Shown: positions 1-7,856, counted from the first letter of the stretch. The stretch: DNA of 47,106 nt from an uncultured Pelagibacteraceae bacterium (GCA_902603625.1 CACKVM010000005.1:1-47106); one strand, 5' to 3'. Numbers and translations: made by a program. Notes: generated from the sequence alone by a model not told the origin.

Positions 1-101
1 ACTAAATATATTTCGTCGTCTATTTCTTTTGTAGATTTTTTTATAATTGATGTACCTATAATTAAAATAGATACTAGTAAAAAAACAATTAATTTAGTCA
101 T
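1..101 (-). CDS. FtsL-like division protein, N-terminal fragment (cut by window edge)
   Basis: A reading frame starts with ATG at 101-99 and runs off the window, giving about 33 residues. It begins [20 protein letters not shown] and continues with a charged segment, so it looks like a short-tailed single-pass inner-membrane protein. The ATG overlaps the rsmH stop as ATGA, which is strong evidence of translational coupling. In most dcw clusters the gene directly after rsmH encodes FtsL, a small bitopic divisome protein with a periplasmic coiled coil. Position and topology fit FtsL, but the coiled coil is outside the window, so identity is inferred from context. Confidence 0.6.
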   Translation of the reverse strand, partial: MTKLIVFLLVSILIIGTSIIKKSTKEIDDEIYL

Positions 102-1108
102 AATTTTAAACTCAAATTTTCTATATCTATTAAATGACTAAATTTTTTTAAAATATCACTTTCAATATCAAAAGTATCTTCGAGTTTTATCAGGTATCTT
201 AGTTTTGCAGATCTTGAGGGAGGATTCTCATTAATTTCTTTATCTGAAGGAGTAATTGGTTTTTTTAATGGCATCTTAAATGAAACTTTTTTTTGATCTA
301 TCTTAGGTCTATATCTTGAAACACTTTTATGTTCTGATAAACTTTTAAAAAAATACTTAACAATTTTATCTTCTAATGAATGAAAAGTTACAACTGCTAA
401 AATTCCGTTTTTTTTCAATATTTTAGCAGAACTGATCAATCCATAAATTAAACTGCTTATTTCTTTGTTTACAAAAATTCTTAAAGCTTGAAATGTTTTT
501 GTAGCGATATGTGTTTTATAGTTTTGTTTTCTTTTAGATTTTTCAATAATATTAACTAAATCTTTTGTTCTAATCTTTTTTGATGATCTTTGTTTTATAA
601 TATTTTTTGATATAATTCTTGCATTTTTCTCATCTCCAAAATATTTGAGTATTTTTTCTAATTCTTTACCACTTAAATTATTTACTACTTCACTTGCTGA
701 AAAATCATTTAATCCAATTCTCATGTTAAGATCCCCTGAAGAATTAAAGGATAATCCTTTTTTTTGATCTTTCATTTGAACATATGAATATCCTAAATCA
801 AATATAATTCCTTTAACATTTAAATTTTTTAATTTTAAATTACTCAATTTATTAAAGTTTAAATTTTTAAAAAAAAATCGATCTGGAAATTTTTTTTGTA
901 ACCTCTGTCCAATTATCTCTGTCTCGATGTCCCTGTCTAAAGCGATTACATTAGTATCTTTGTATTTAAGGATTTCATTTGAATATCCTCCCTGACCAAA
1001 AGTACAATCAATAAATGTGCCACCATGTTGAGGGGAAATAACGCTAATAATTTCTTTTAGCAGTACTGGATAATGTTTTACATTATCAGATACTATGGTG
1101 GCTTCCAT
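98..1108 (-). CDS. rsmH: 16S rRNA (cytosine(1402)-N4)-methyltransferase RsmH (MraW)
   Basis: RsmH uses SAM to methylate N4 of C1402 in the 16S rRNA P-site region. The 336-residue protein has the usual family length. Visible signatures are HYPVLL (12-17), the SAM-binding DCTFGQGG (34-41) and ALDRD (56-60), [10 protein letters not shown] (205-214), FHSLED (242-247) and the C-terminal [10 protein letters not shown] (295-304). The family motif DLGxSS is altered to DLGYSY near 104-109, which is a mild deviation. It lies 18 nt downstream of ftsZ and overlaps the next gene by ATGA, so it is the third gene of the mraZ operon. Start ATG at 1108. Confidence 0.95.
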   Translation of the reverse strand: MEATIVSDNVKHYPVLLKEIISVISPQHGGTFIDCTFGQGGYSNEILKYKDTNVIALDRDIETEIIGQRLQKKFPDRFFFKNLNFNKLSNLKLKNLNVKGIIFDLGYSYVQMKDQKKGLSFNSSGDLNMRIGLNDFSASEVVNNLSGKELEKILKYFGDEKNARIISKNIIKQRSSKKIRTKDLVNIIEKSKRKQNYKTHIATKTFQALRIFVNKEISSLIYGLISSAKILKKNGILAVVTFHSLEDKIVKYFFKSLSEHKSVSRYRPKIDQKKVSFKMPLKKPITPSDKEINENPPSRSAKLRYLIKLEDTFDIESDILKKFSHLIDIENLSLKL

Positions 1109-1126
1109 TTATTTTCTCGAAGACCA

Positions 1127-2587
1127 TTAATTTTTTTGTCTTCTTAAAAATGCTGGTATCTCTAGATCATCTTCTTGTTCATCATCTTCTGATGATAATA
1201 GATCATCAGTACTGTGAGTTTCATTTTCAGAATTAAATAAATCAGGAGTGTCGGCATCTACTCCAAATTCACTTAAATCATTATTGATATCCTCATCTTT
1301 AATAGAAGTTTCTTTTTCTTTAGTTGCTTCCTGAGTAAACGATATTTCGTTATCATCAAACGTATTTTCTACAATACTTTCTGCTTGTTGATTTTTTAAC
1401 AGTTCCTCATGATATTGACTGTTAGTTTGGTTAATCTCATCTTGATGTGAAGAAACCTCATTCTCAAGTTTTAATGCATTAGCGCCATGAGTAAATGGAC
1501 TAGCAGTATTTGCAGAGAAATTAAAAGACGAAGTTGGTCCAATATTTGAAAAATCAGAATAACCAGGATTTCTATTCTGAATTCTATGAACCATATTAAC
1601 AACTGACTTAGACTCTGGTTGTTGATTATCTAATGAGGTAGCAACAATAGAAACTCTTATTTTTCCCTCTAAACTTGAGTCGGTAATGGCTCCGATAATA
1701 ACTTCAGCATCTGCCTCAACTTCTGATCTAATTTTATTTACTACTTCATCTACTTCAAATAATTTTAAATCTTTACCGCCAGTAATATTTACTAAAAGGC
1801 CCTTGGCGCCTTTTAATGTATAATCGTCTATTAGAGGATTACTAATAGCCATTTCTGTAGCTTTCATAGCTCTTCCTTCCCCTTCAGCCTCTCCAGTACC
1901 CATCATTGCTTTACCCATAGAAGCCATAACAGTTTCTACATCTGCAAAATCAAGATTGATGATACCAGGCCTAACCATAAGATCTGTAACGCTCTGTACT
2001 CCATGCATTAAAACATTATTAGAAAGATTAAAGGACTCCTCAAAAGTTGTTTGCTCATTAGCAATTTTAAATAAATTTTGATTTGGAATTACTATAATTG
2101 TATCTACATGTTTTCTAAGTTCTTCTAATCCAATTTGAGCTCTTCTCATTCTTGATGGACCTTCGTATAAAAAAGGAAGCGTAATAACACCTACTGTAAG
2201 TATATTTAATTCCTTTGCTGCTCGAGCTATTACATGCGCAGCGCCAGTTCCTGTTCCACCACCCATCCCGGCTGCAATGAAAACCATATTTGCACCTTGG
2301 AGAACATTAATTATATCATTTAAAGACTCGTCGGCAGCTGCTTGACCAATATCAAGTTTCGCGCCAGCACCTAATCCTTTTGTTAAGTTTAGACCAATTT
2401 GAATTTTTGTTTTAGCTTTACTGTGCTTTAAATCCTGGGCATCAGTGTTGACTGCAATAAATTCAACTCCTTGCATTCCATTATCAATCATTTCGTTTAT
2501 AGCATTTCCGCCAGCACCACCTATTCCCATTACTAAAAGTCTAGGTTGTAATTCTTTTATTTCTGGTGTTTTAAAGTTAATTGTCAT
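1127..2587 (-). CDS. ftsZ: Cell division protein FtsZ
   Basis: FtsZ is the tubulin-like GTPase that forms the Z ring at midcell. The N-terminal GTPase domain shows MGIGGAGGNAINEM (20-33), the tubulin signature GGGTGTG (109-115) and the T7 synergy loop NLDFADVE (211-218), which completes the active site of the next subunit. Residues from about 325 to 470 form a long, acidic, Asn/Ser/Gln-rich linker. The chain ends with DLEIPAFLRRQ, a normal C-terminal peptide for FtsA-type partners. At 486 residues it is longer than many FtsZs because of the linker. It lies only 13 nt behind mraZ and 18 nt before rsmH, whereas ftsZ usually sits at the far end of the dcw cluster behind ftsA. Confidence 0.97.
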   Translation of the reverse strand: MTINFKTPEIKELQPRLLVMGIGGAGGNAINEMIDNGMQGVEFIAVNTDAQDLKHSKAKTKIQIGLNLTKGLGAGAKLDIGQAAADESLNDIINVLQGANMVFIAAGMGGGTGTGAAHVIARAAKELNILTVGVITLPFLYEGPSRMRRAQIGLEELRKHVDTIIVIPNQNLFKIANEQTTFEESFNLSNNVLMHGVQSVTDLMVRPGIINLDFADVETVMASMGKAMMGTGEAEGEGRAMKATEMAISNPLIDDYTLKGAKGLLVNITGGKDLKLFEVDEVVNKIRSEVEADAEVIIGAITDSSLEGKIRVSIVATSLDNQQPESKSVVNMVHRIQNRNPGYSDFSNIGPTSSFNFSANTASPFTHGANALKLENEVSSHQDEINQTNSQYHEELLKNQQAESIVENTFDDNEISFTQEATKEKETSIKDEDINNDLSEFGVDADTPDLFNSENETHSTDDLLSSEDDEQEDDLEIPAFLRRQKN

Positions 2588-2600
2588 TTTTTATCCCCCA

Positions 2601-3056
2601 TTATTTGTTAAGTTGATTATCCCATTTAAGACTTGCACGATTTAAATTTGCTTTTTTTCTTGCACTTACCTTAAATTTTTCAAATATTATAGGTTCCCAA
2701 ATTTGGAAAGTTTTACCCTGACCAACAAATATCATGGTGTTTCTTATTTTTGCATGTTTAAGTAATTTTGATGTTAACAAAATTCTTCCTTCGCTATCAA
2801 ATTGTAAATTAATGCTCTCTGATAAAATTGATGTTGCAAAATAATCTCTTTTTTCCTCAAAAGGATTTAAAGAGTCAATTGAACTTGAAATTTTCTCGAT
2901 TCTATCTTGTGGCCATGCTTCTATAGATTGATTATTAAACGATGGATAACAGACTACACCATTATATCCTAAATTTGATAAGTAAGATCTAAAACTTGCA
3001 GGCACTGAAACCCTTCCTTTTTTGTCTAATTTGTTTTCGTAAGTTGATAAAAACAT
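2601..3056 (-). CDS. mraZ: Transcriptional regulator MraZ
   Basis: MraZ is a double SpoVT/AbrB-fold DNA-binding protein that regulates its own division operon. The protein of 151 residues starts MFLSTYENKLDKKGRVSVPA, with the first AbrB-like half. A second half with DSEGRILL lies about 65-80 residues later. A longer frame reaches 3137, but the ATG at 3056 matches the family start. The longer version would also read through the MraZ boxes and the -10 element, so the short start is chosen. It is the first gene of mraZ-ftsZ-rsmH-ftsL-like. Confidence 0.93.
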   Translation of the reverse strand: MFLSTYENKLDKKGRVSVPASFRSYLSNLGYNGVVCYPSFNNQSIEAWPQDRIEKISSSIDSLNPFEEKRDYFATSILSESINLQFDSEGRILLTSKLLKHAKIRNTMIFVGQGKTFQIWEPIIFEKFKVSARKKANLNRASLKWDNQLNK

Positions 3057-3085
3057 AAACCATAAATCTCTTAAATTCCCTTTAT

Positions 3086-3109
3086 TGGGAACATATGGGA
3101 TATTATGGG
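3086..3109. promoter_or_regulatory. MraZ box: three TGGG repeats at exact 10-bp spacing
   Basis: On the plus strand TGGG occurs at 3086-3089, 3096-3099 and 3106-3109. The known MraZ operator is a set of TGGGN repeats separated by 5 nt, that is, the same 10-bp period. The array overlaps the -10 element and the likely transcription start of mraZ and lies 30-53 bp before the mraZ ATG, consistent with autorepression. The TGGG strand here is opposite to the mraZ coding strand. Confidence 0.8.
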
Positions 3110-3128
3110 TTTTTAGAGATAGAGTCAA
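3100..3128 (-). promoter_or_regulatory. Sigma-70 promoter of the mraZ-ftsZ operon
   Basis: Read on the minus strand, -35 TTGACT (3128-3123), a 17-bp spacer and -10 TAATAT (3105-3100) give a near-consensus promoter. The expected start is near 3093, so the leader to the mraZ ATG (3056) is about 37 nt. A GANTC site (3122-3126) overlaps the -35, and MraZ boxes overlap the -10. A second, weaker candidate lies upstream: TTGACT (3179-3174), 18 bp, TATAAA (3155-3150), also with a GANTC site (3173-3177) at its -35. Confidence 0.7.
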
Positions 3129-3210
3129 TACATACAATTTATGATTTATTTTATAAATAATGACCTAAAAATGAGTCAAAACCTGAACATCTTTGAATAA
3201 AATTTTAAAT

Positions 3211-3581
3211 GAAATTTGCCAGATAAACTATAAGCCGGGTTCTGTCATTTAAACCTATCATTTATCTAGGCTTAAGATCGCTCTTAAGCTCAAGCAACTA
3301 ACCCTGATGACTAGCCAAGGATGGCTTTTAGTTTTTAAACAATGTCATCTCTACTTAGTCTTGCTCCCAGTGGGGTTTTCCAGCGTTCATTGTTACCAAT
3401 AGAACCGGTGCGCTCTTACCACACCTTTTCACCCTTGCCATGTTATGGCGGTATATTTTCTGTGGCACTATCCCTAGGGTTGCCCCTGCCAGTTATTAAC
3501 TGGCACTGTATCCTTGCGGAGCCCGGACTTTCCTCTTTAATTTCGCAAATAAAGCGATAAGTCATTTATCTGGCAATTTCA
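3211..3581 (-). ncRNA. rnpB: RNase P RNA, bacterial class A
   Basis: This is the catalytic RNA of RNase P, which matures tRNA 5' ends. On the minus strand I recognise the conserved 5' core GAGGAAAGTCCGGGCTCC, then AGGGTGAAAAGGTG followed by the GTAAGAGCGCACCG region, the GGGAGCAAGAC segment, and the 3' core ACAGAACCCGGCTTAT. The ends pair in a long P1 helix: TGCCAGATAAA at 3575-3565 with TTTATCTGGCA at 3227-3217. Adding the flanking GAAATT pairing gives the outer bounds used here; mature ends are uncertain by several bases. A T-rich run follows the closing helix and may help termination. A plus-strand reading frame at 3342-3560 is antisense to this RNA. Confidence 0.96.
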
Positions 3582-3618
3582 ATTTATAACTAAGTATTAT
3601 TTTTTCAAGTGTTATTAT

Positions 3619-4350
3619 TTAAGATTTTAAAAGGTTTTTACTAATTAAATAACACTCTTGGTCAGATTTTCCATTGACCAAACTTGGTCTAAATCTTCTT
3701 TGAAAAGCTAGTGTTAAATATTTTCTATTCAATTGAAGATTAAATTTATAAGTCTTCTTGTAGCCCAGAGAGTATAAATTCTTAAGAAATTTTTTATTCT
3801 CAATTTTGCTTAATTTTTTTAGTCTTTTGGGATATAATTTTTTTTCACTTAAACTATGCCAATAAACAAGCTTACTCTTGGCTAAATTTTTCCATGGAAA
3901 TTTTTCACCTGGATCTTGTTTTCTATCAGGAGAAATATCAGAATGTCCTAAAATATTAATAGGATTTAAATTATAAATTTTTATTAATTTTTTAAGTAAT
4001 TTTTTAAGTGAATTCATTTGTTTTGAAGAAAATTTTTCGTATTTAAATTTATGACCAGTATTATGAATTTCTATTCCTATTGATTCTCTATTTAAAAAAT
4101 TTGTTTTCTTCCATTTTGATTTACCTGCATGCCATGCCTCATATAAATCTGGCACTAATCTTAAAATTGTTCCATCTTTTTTAATGAAATAATGTGAACT
4201 TACTTTAGACTTATCATCACAAAGTCTCTGTATTGCCTCTGACTCTTTTTTCATTCCAGTATAATGAATAACAATAAATTTTATTTTTTTTTTGGATCTT
4301 TTTGGCAAATTAAAATTTGGAGAGTAATTTAACGTTATTTTAGGCCACAT
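3619..4350 (-). CDS. N-acetylmuramoyl-L-alanine amidase, AmiD/AmpD-like, with C-terminal PG-binding-like region
   Basis: An Amidase_2-family zinc enzyme that cleaves the MurNAc-L-Ala bond of muropeptides. By alignment with AmpD the zinc ligands are His29 (in VIHYTG), His136 (GHSDIS) and Asp146 (KQDPG). Glu94 (IGIEIHN) and Lys144 are the catalytic pair. After the catalytic domain (about 24-160) comes a basic segment, then a C-terminal stretch with LTLAFQRRFRPSLVNG that resembles a peptidoglycan-binding domain, as in AmiD. Unlike E. coli AmiD there is no visible signal peptide or lipobox, so a cytoplasmic recycling role like AmpD is possible. It is divergent from mlaA and downstream of nothing obvious. 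Confidence 0.88.
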   Translation of the reverse strand: MWPKITLNYSPNFNLPKRSKKKIKFIVIHYTGMKKESEAIQRLCDDKSKVSSHYFIKKDGTILRLVPDLYEAWHAGKSKWKKTNFLNRESIGIEIHNTGHKFKYEKFSSKQMNSLKKLLKKLIKIYNLNPINILGHSDISPDRKQDPGEKFPWKNLAKSKLVYWHSLSEKKLYPKRLKKLSKIENKKFLKNLYSLGYKKTYKFNLQLNRKYLTLAFQRRFRPSLVNGKSDQECYLISKNLLKS

Positions 4351-4378
4351 TTTTGTTAAATTTTGGTTTGATTCTTAA

Positions 4379-4406
4379 TTTACAACTACATAAATTAAAC
4401 TATAAA
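4379..4406 (+). promoter_or_regulatory. Candidate promoter of mlaA-mlaC
   Basis: TTTACA (4379-4384), a 16-bp spacer and TATAAA (4401-4406) form a plausible sigma-70 promoter. The mlaA ATG is at 4414, so initiation at the usual distance would give an mRNA with almost no leader. In such A+T-rich DNA chance matches are common, so this is tentative. Confidence 0.35.
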
Positions 4407-4413
4407 AACAATA

Positions 4414-5199
4414 ATGTTTAAAAAAATTATAATAATTCTTTTTTCAACCCTTGCGTTAATCTCTAACGCCAATTCAGGTTCCGATGGAGAATTATTATTA
4501 AAAAAAAATGATCCTACTCAAATAAAAGATTGCTGGGAAGGATTCAACAGAGCATCTTTTTCTCTCAATCAAGGATTAGACAAAGTAATATTTAAACCTG
4601 TTGCCAAAGCTTATAGAACTTTGCCAACTCCTATCAGAAGTGGAGTAAGTAATTCATTAGATAATTTGTCAAATGTAGTGACTATACCTAACAACATTTT
4701 ACAAGGAGAAATTAAAAAAGCTGGAATTAACACTGGGAGATTTATAGTAAATACTACCATTGGTGTGTTAGGATTATTTGATGTAGCTCAGCGAATGGGT
4801 TTTCCTGAATACGAAAAAGAGGACTATGGTCAATCATTGGCTCTTGGTGGAGTTGGACCAGGATGTTACTTAGTTTTACCAGTTTTAGGTCCAAGAACTG
4901 CAAGAGATACTGTTGCCTCAACACTTAATTTTTTAGGTGGTGATGCTTGGTATAACGTAACAGTTAAAAATGATACACATCATTTTAGTGATTTTGATTA
5001 TTGGGCATCAAAAGGTACTTCAGGAATTGATTTTAGAGCAAAAAATTATGACTCGATTGAGAACTTGCAAAAAAATTCATTAGATTTTTATGCTTCAGTC
5101 AAAAGTGTTTATTTACAAGACAGACAACAAAAAATTTTAAATTCTAATGAAGTTATCGAGTCAATGGATGACTCTGATTGGGAAGAAATAGAAAATTAA
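4414..5199 (+). CDS. mlaA: MlaA (VacJ) family outer-membrane phospholipid-transport protein
   Basis: MlaA removes mislocalised phospholipids from the outer leaflet of the outer membrane and passes them to periplasmic MlaC. The 261-residue protein has a hydrophobic signal peptide (about 1-20), the family motif CWEGFNRASF near 40-49 (normally P-W/L-E-x-F-N-R), LSNVVTIPNNILQG, and the glycine-rich DYGQSLALGGVGPG followed by YLVLPVLGP, typical of MlaA. The signal peptide region contains no Cys, so there is no lipobox; most MlaA proteins are lipoproteins. mlaC follows after 13 nt, which supports the role. The inner-membrane MlaFED genes are not in this window. Confidence 0.92.
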   Translation: MFKKIIIILFSTLALISNANSGSDGELLLKKNDPTQIKDCWEGFNRASFSLNQGLDKVIFKPVAKAYRTLPTPIRSGVSNSLDNLSNVVTIPNNILQGEIKKAGINTGRFIVNTTIGVLGLFDVAQRMGFPEYEKEDYGQSLALGGVGPGCYLVLPVLGPRTARDTVASTLNFLGGDAWYNVTVKNDTHHFSDFDYWASKGTSGIDFRAKNYDSIENLQKNSLDFYASVKSVYLQDRQQKILNSNEVIESMDDSDWEEIEN

Positions 5200-5212
5200 A
5201 AAACTTAATAAA

Positions 5213-5809
5213 ATGGTTAAAAAATTAACAATTTTATTTCTCTCTCTTTTCATTAATATTTCTTTAATAAATTCTGTCTTATCAATAGAAGCAGATATAT
5301 TTGTTCAATCTACTGTCAATCGAGCTGCTGATACACTTGGGGGAGACTTATCTAAAGAGGAAAGAATAGAGGAACTCAAAAAAATTGCAAAAGAAACTGT
5401 CGATATATACGGCATCGGTATGTATTCTTTGGGATCTCATAGAAAAAAATTGAGTGAGGACCAAAAAAAGACCTACAAAATGGTCTTTGAAAACTACTTC
5501 TTAAAAAGTTTTTCAAGTAGATTAGCTGAATATTCAAACCCTGTTATAGAAGTTAATTCAAAAGAGAAAATCAACGAAAATTATACAATAGTCTCCAGCA
5601 CTTTAGTGGCAACTGAAAAAAGACCAGCTATTAAAATTGAGTGGAGAATTTATACTAAAAACAAAGATAAGCCGCTGATAAGAGATCTAATTATAGAAGG
5701 TTTAAGTCTAGCAAGAACACAAAAAGAAGAGTTCAATTCAATAATATTAGCTGCAAATGGTGATATTAATTCTTTAATTAATAATTTAAAAAATTTTTCA
5801 AACGAATAA
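5213..5809 (+). CDS. mlaC: MlaC family periplasmic phospholipid-binding protein
   Basis: MlaC shuttles phospholipid between outer-membrane MlaA and the inner-membrane MlaFED transporter. The protein has 198 residues, with a clear signal peptide (about 1-24, ending near LSIEA). It then has the helical Tol_Tol_Ttg2 fold region: SKEERIEELKKIAKETVDI, a segment like MYSLGSHRKKLSEDQKKTY, and YFLKSFSSRLAEY. The C-terminal half contains KIEWRIYTKN and the IRDLIIEGLSL strand, typical of the family. It is co-transcribed with mlaA and ends 1 nt before the 3' end of the convergent tRNA gene. Confidence 0.88.
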   Translation: MVKKLTILFLSLFINISLINSVLSIEADIFVQSTVNRAADTLGGDLSKEERIEELKKIAKETVDIYGIGMYSLGSHRKKLSEDQKKTYKMVFENYFLKSFSSRLAEYSNPVIEVNSKEKINENYTIVSSTLVATEKRPAIKIEWRIYTKNKDKPLIRDLIIEGLSLARTQKEEFNSIILAANGDINSLINNLKNFSNE

Positions 5810-5810
5810 T

Positions 5811-5887
5811 TGGTGGGCCCGCCAGGACTCGAACCTGGGACCAATACATTATGAGTGTACTGCTCTAACCAACTGAGCTACAGGCCC
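5811..5887 (-). tRNA. tRNA with CAT anticodon, probably tRNA-Ile2 (lysidine type), possibly elongator Met
   Basis: A 77-nt cloverleaf on the minus strand with encoded CCA. The acceptor GGGCCTG pairs with CGGGCCC, the D arm is canonical (AGCTCAGTTGGTTAGAGC), and the anticodon stem GTACA/TGTAT closes loop CTCATAA, giving anticodon CAT. The T arm is canonical (CCAGG-TTCGAGT-CCTGG). A standard D loop argues against initiator tRNA. The acceptor resembles tRNA-Ile(GAT) of alphaproteobacteria, so I favour Ile2, whose C34 is converted to lysidine by TilS, but the anticodon alone cannot decide against elongator Met. Confidence 0.95.
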
Positions 5888-5943
5888 AAAACTTTAAATT
5901 AAATATATCATTTTTTCCAAGTTATCAATTAAAGATAATATAT

Positions 5944-6018
5944 TGGTGGGCCGTGTTGGTTACGCTCCAACTACCCCTGCAATGTCAATGCAGTACTCTA
6001 CTATTGAGCTAACGGCCC
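5944..6018 (-). tRNA. tRNA-Val (GAC) with non-canonical D and T loops
   Basis: The cloverleaf on the minus strand has an intact acceptor stem (GGGCCGT/ACGGCCC), D stem (GCTC/GAGT, one G-T pair), anticodon stem (CTGCA/TGCAG) with loop TTGACAT, anticodon GAC, T stem (GTTGG/CCAAC), discriminator A and encoded CCA. The loops are odd. The D loop is AATAGTA, with G18 apparently replaced by A, and the T loop is AGCGTAA instead of TTCRANN. The variable region ends in A where C48 is usual. The gene starts 8 nt after the rpoD stop, so it is probably cut from the rpoD transcript. Stem conservation argues against a decayed pseudogene, but reduced function cannot be excluded. Confidence 0.85.
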
Positions 6019-6026
6019 AGTAAAAA

Positions 6027-7850
6027 TTAACTTTCTAAGAAACTTTTCAATTGTTTTGATCTACTTGGATGTTTTAATTTTCTAAGAGCTTTTGCTTCTA
6101 TTTGCCTTATCCGCTCTCTAGTTACAGAAAACTGCAATCCGACTTCTTCAAGTGTATGGTCTGTATTCATTCCAACACCAAATCTCATTCTTAAAACTCT
6201 TTCTTCTCTAGGTGTTAAGGTTGACAATATTTTTGTAGTTGCTTCACCTAAATTTGATTTTATAGCTTGTTCTAAAGGTGCTAAAGCTTTGGTATCTTCT
6301 ATGAAATCACCTAAACTACTATCTTCTTCATCACCAACAGGTTTTTCTAGTGAAACTGGCTCTTTAGATATTTTTAATACTTTTCTTACTTTATCTAATG
6401 GCATTCTAAGTTTTTTAGCTAATTCTTCTGGTGTAGCTTCTCTTCCAAATTCACTTAGAATTAGTCTTTGTGTTCTTACAATTTTATTAATTGTTTCTAT
6501 CATGTGAACTGGAATTCTTATTGTTCTTGCTTGGTCTGCAATTGACCTTGTGATCGCCTGTCTAATCCACCAAGTTGCATAAGTTGAAAACTTATAACCT
6601 CGTCTATATTCGAATTTATCTACTGCTTTCATTAGACCAATATTACCCTCTTGAATTAAGTCTAAAAATTGTAAACCTCTATTAGTGTATTTTTTAGCTA
6701 TTGAAATGACTAATCTTAGATTAGCTTCCACCATTTCTTTTTTTGCAATTCTAGACTCTTTTTCTCCTTTTTGAATTCTGCTCACTAATTTTTTAAAATC
6801 TGTAACAGAAATCCCTAACTTATGACTAATTTCAATCAATCTTTCTTTTATATTTTTAAACTCATCTTTATTTTTTGAGAAAAATTGTTTCCAAATAGAA
6901 TTAGTATCTAAGAATTTTTTTAAGTTAGGATTTATTTCATTACCGACATAAAATTTGATAAATTCATTTCTCGAAATTTTATGATCCATCGCAAGTCTTA
7001 GAAGATTTCCCTCCAAAGAAATAATTTTTTTATTTTCCATGTAATGTTTTTGGACAAGCTCCTCTAGCACAGAAGGTGATAATTGAAGTGATTTAATATT
7101 TTCCAAAATATCATTAACAGTTTTTTCATAATTTTTTTCTTTTGCTGAAGAAAAAGTTTTTGAATTTAAAAGACAATCTAATTTATCTTTTTGATACTTA
7201 ATTAATTTATTATATTCTTTTGTAAGTGTATGAACAGTTTTAAGAACTTTAGGTTTGATTTCTGTCTCCATTGCTGCAAGTGTGGGATTAAAATCATCTT
7301 CATCATCACTAGAGTTTTCATCCTTTTCTGTTTCACCAGCATTTTTTTGTTTTGCACTAGGTCCTGTGCTTTCATCTTCCATATAATTAGTGTCAATATC
7401 TATTATCTCTCTAACTAAAATCTCATCTTTTTGTAATTTTTCATTCCATTCAAAAAATTGTTGAGCAGTTATTGGGCTTTGCGATAAAGCAATTAACATT
7501 ACGTCTTTTCCTGCCTCTATTCTTTTTGCTATAGCAATTTCACCTTCTCTAGAAAGTAATTCAACTCCTCCCATTTCTCTTAAATACATTCGAATTGGGT
7601 CATCACTTTTCTCTATAGATTTACCTTCTTCTTTAGAGTTTGATTCTTTTTTTCTTAAAACCTTGTAATCAGATTTTTTCTCTACAAGCGTTATCCCTTC
7701 ATCCAAAATATGGATAAATGCTTGGGCTAAATTTTCATCTGATAAATTTCTTTTACCTAATGATTTATTTAATTCTTCATGGGTTATAAAACCTCTATGG
7801 GTTCCACGACCCATTAATCTAGCGAACGATTTTGTAATAATTCTTTCCAC
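6027..7850 (-). CDS. rpoD: RNA polymerase primary sigma factor RpoD (sigma-70)
   Basis: The housekeeping sigma factor that directs RNA polymerase to promoters. Features in order: a region 1.1-like N-terminus ([15 protein letters not shown]), region 1.2 ([11 protein letters not shown]), a non-conserved region with an acidic stretch, region 2 with the -10-binding segment ([17 protein letters not shown]), region 3, and region 4 with the -35-binding helix-turn-helix ([17 protein letters not shown]) near the C-terminus. Length 607 is normal. The start codon is GTG at 7850; a stop lies shortly upstream in frame, and the next Met is residue 13. It follows dnaG by 67 nt, the usual gene order, and is followed closely by two tRNA genes. 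Confidence 0.97.
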   Translation of the reverse strand: MERIITKSFARLMGRGTHRGFITHEELNKSLGKRNLSDENLAQAFIHILDEGITLVEKKSDYKVLRKKESNSKEEGKSIEKSDDPIRMYLREMGGVELLSREGEIAIAKRIEAGKDVMLIALSQSPITAQQFFEWNEKLQKDEILVREIIDIDTNYMEDESTGPSAKQKNAGETEKDENSSDDEDDFNPTLAAMETEIKPKVLKTVHTLTKEYNKLIKYQKDKLDCLLNSKTFSSAKEKNYEKTVNDILENIKSLQLSPSVLEELVQKHYMENKKIISLEGNLLRLAMDHKISRNEFIKFYVGNEINPNLKKFLDTNSIWKQFFSKNKDEFKNIKERLIEISHKLGISVTDFKKLVSRIQKGEKESRIAKKEMVEANLRLVISIAKKYTNRGLQFLDLIQEGNIGLMKAVDKFEYRRGYKFSTYATWWIRQAITRSIADQARTIRIPVHMIETINKIVRTQRLILSEFGREATPEELAKKLRMPLDKVRKVLKISKEPVSLEKPVGDEEDSSLGDFIEDTKALAPLEQAIKSNLGEATTKILSTLTPREERVLRMRFGVGMNTDHTLEEVGLQFSVTRERIRQIEAKALRKLKHPSRSKQLKSFLES

Positions 7851-7856
7851 AGCAAA

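Noticed and set aside
3057-3137. N-terminal extension of mraZ to 3137.
   Set aside because: It would translate through the -10 element and MraZ boxes; ATG 3056 matches the family start.
3342-3560. Plus-strand open frame of 72 codons.
   Set aside because: It lies wholly antisense to the RNase P RNA and its translation has no family features.
5650-5844. Minus-strand open frame ending over the CAT tRNA.
   Set aside because: It covers mlaC antisense and its N-terminal wording comes from tRNA sequence; a shadow frame.
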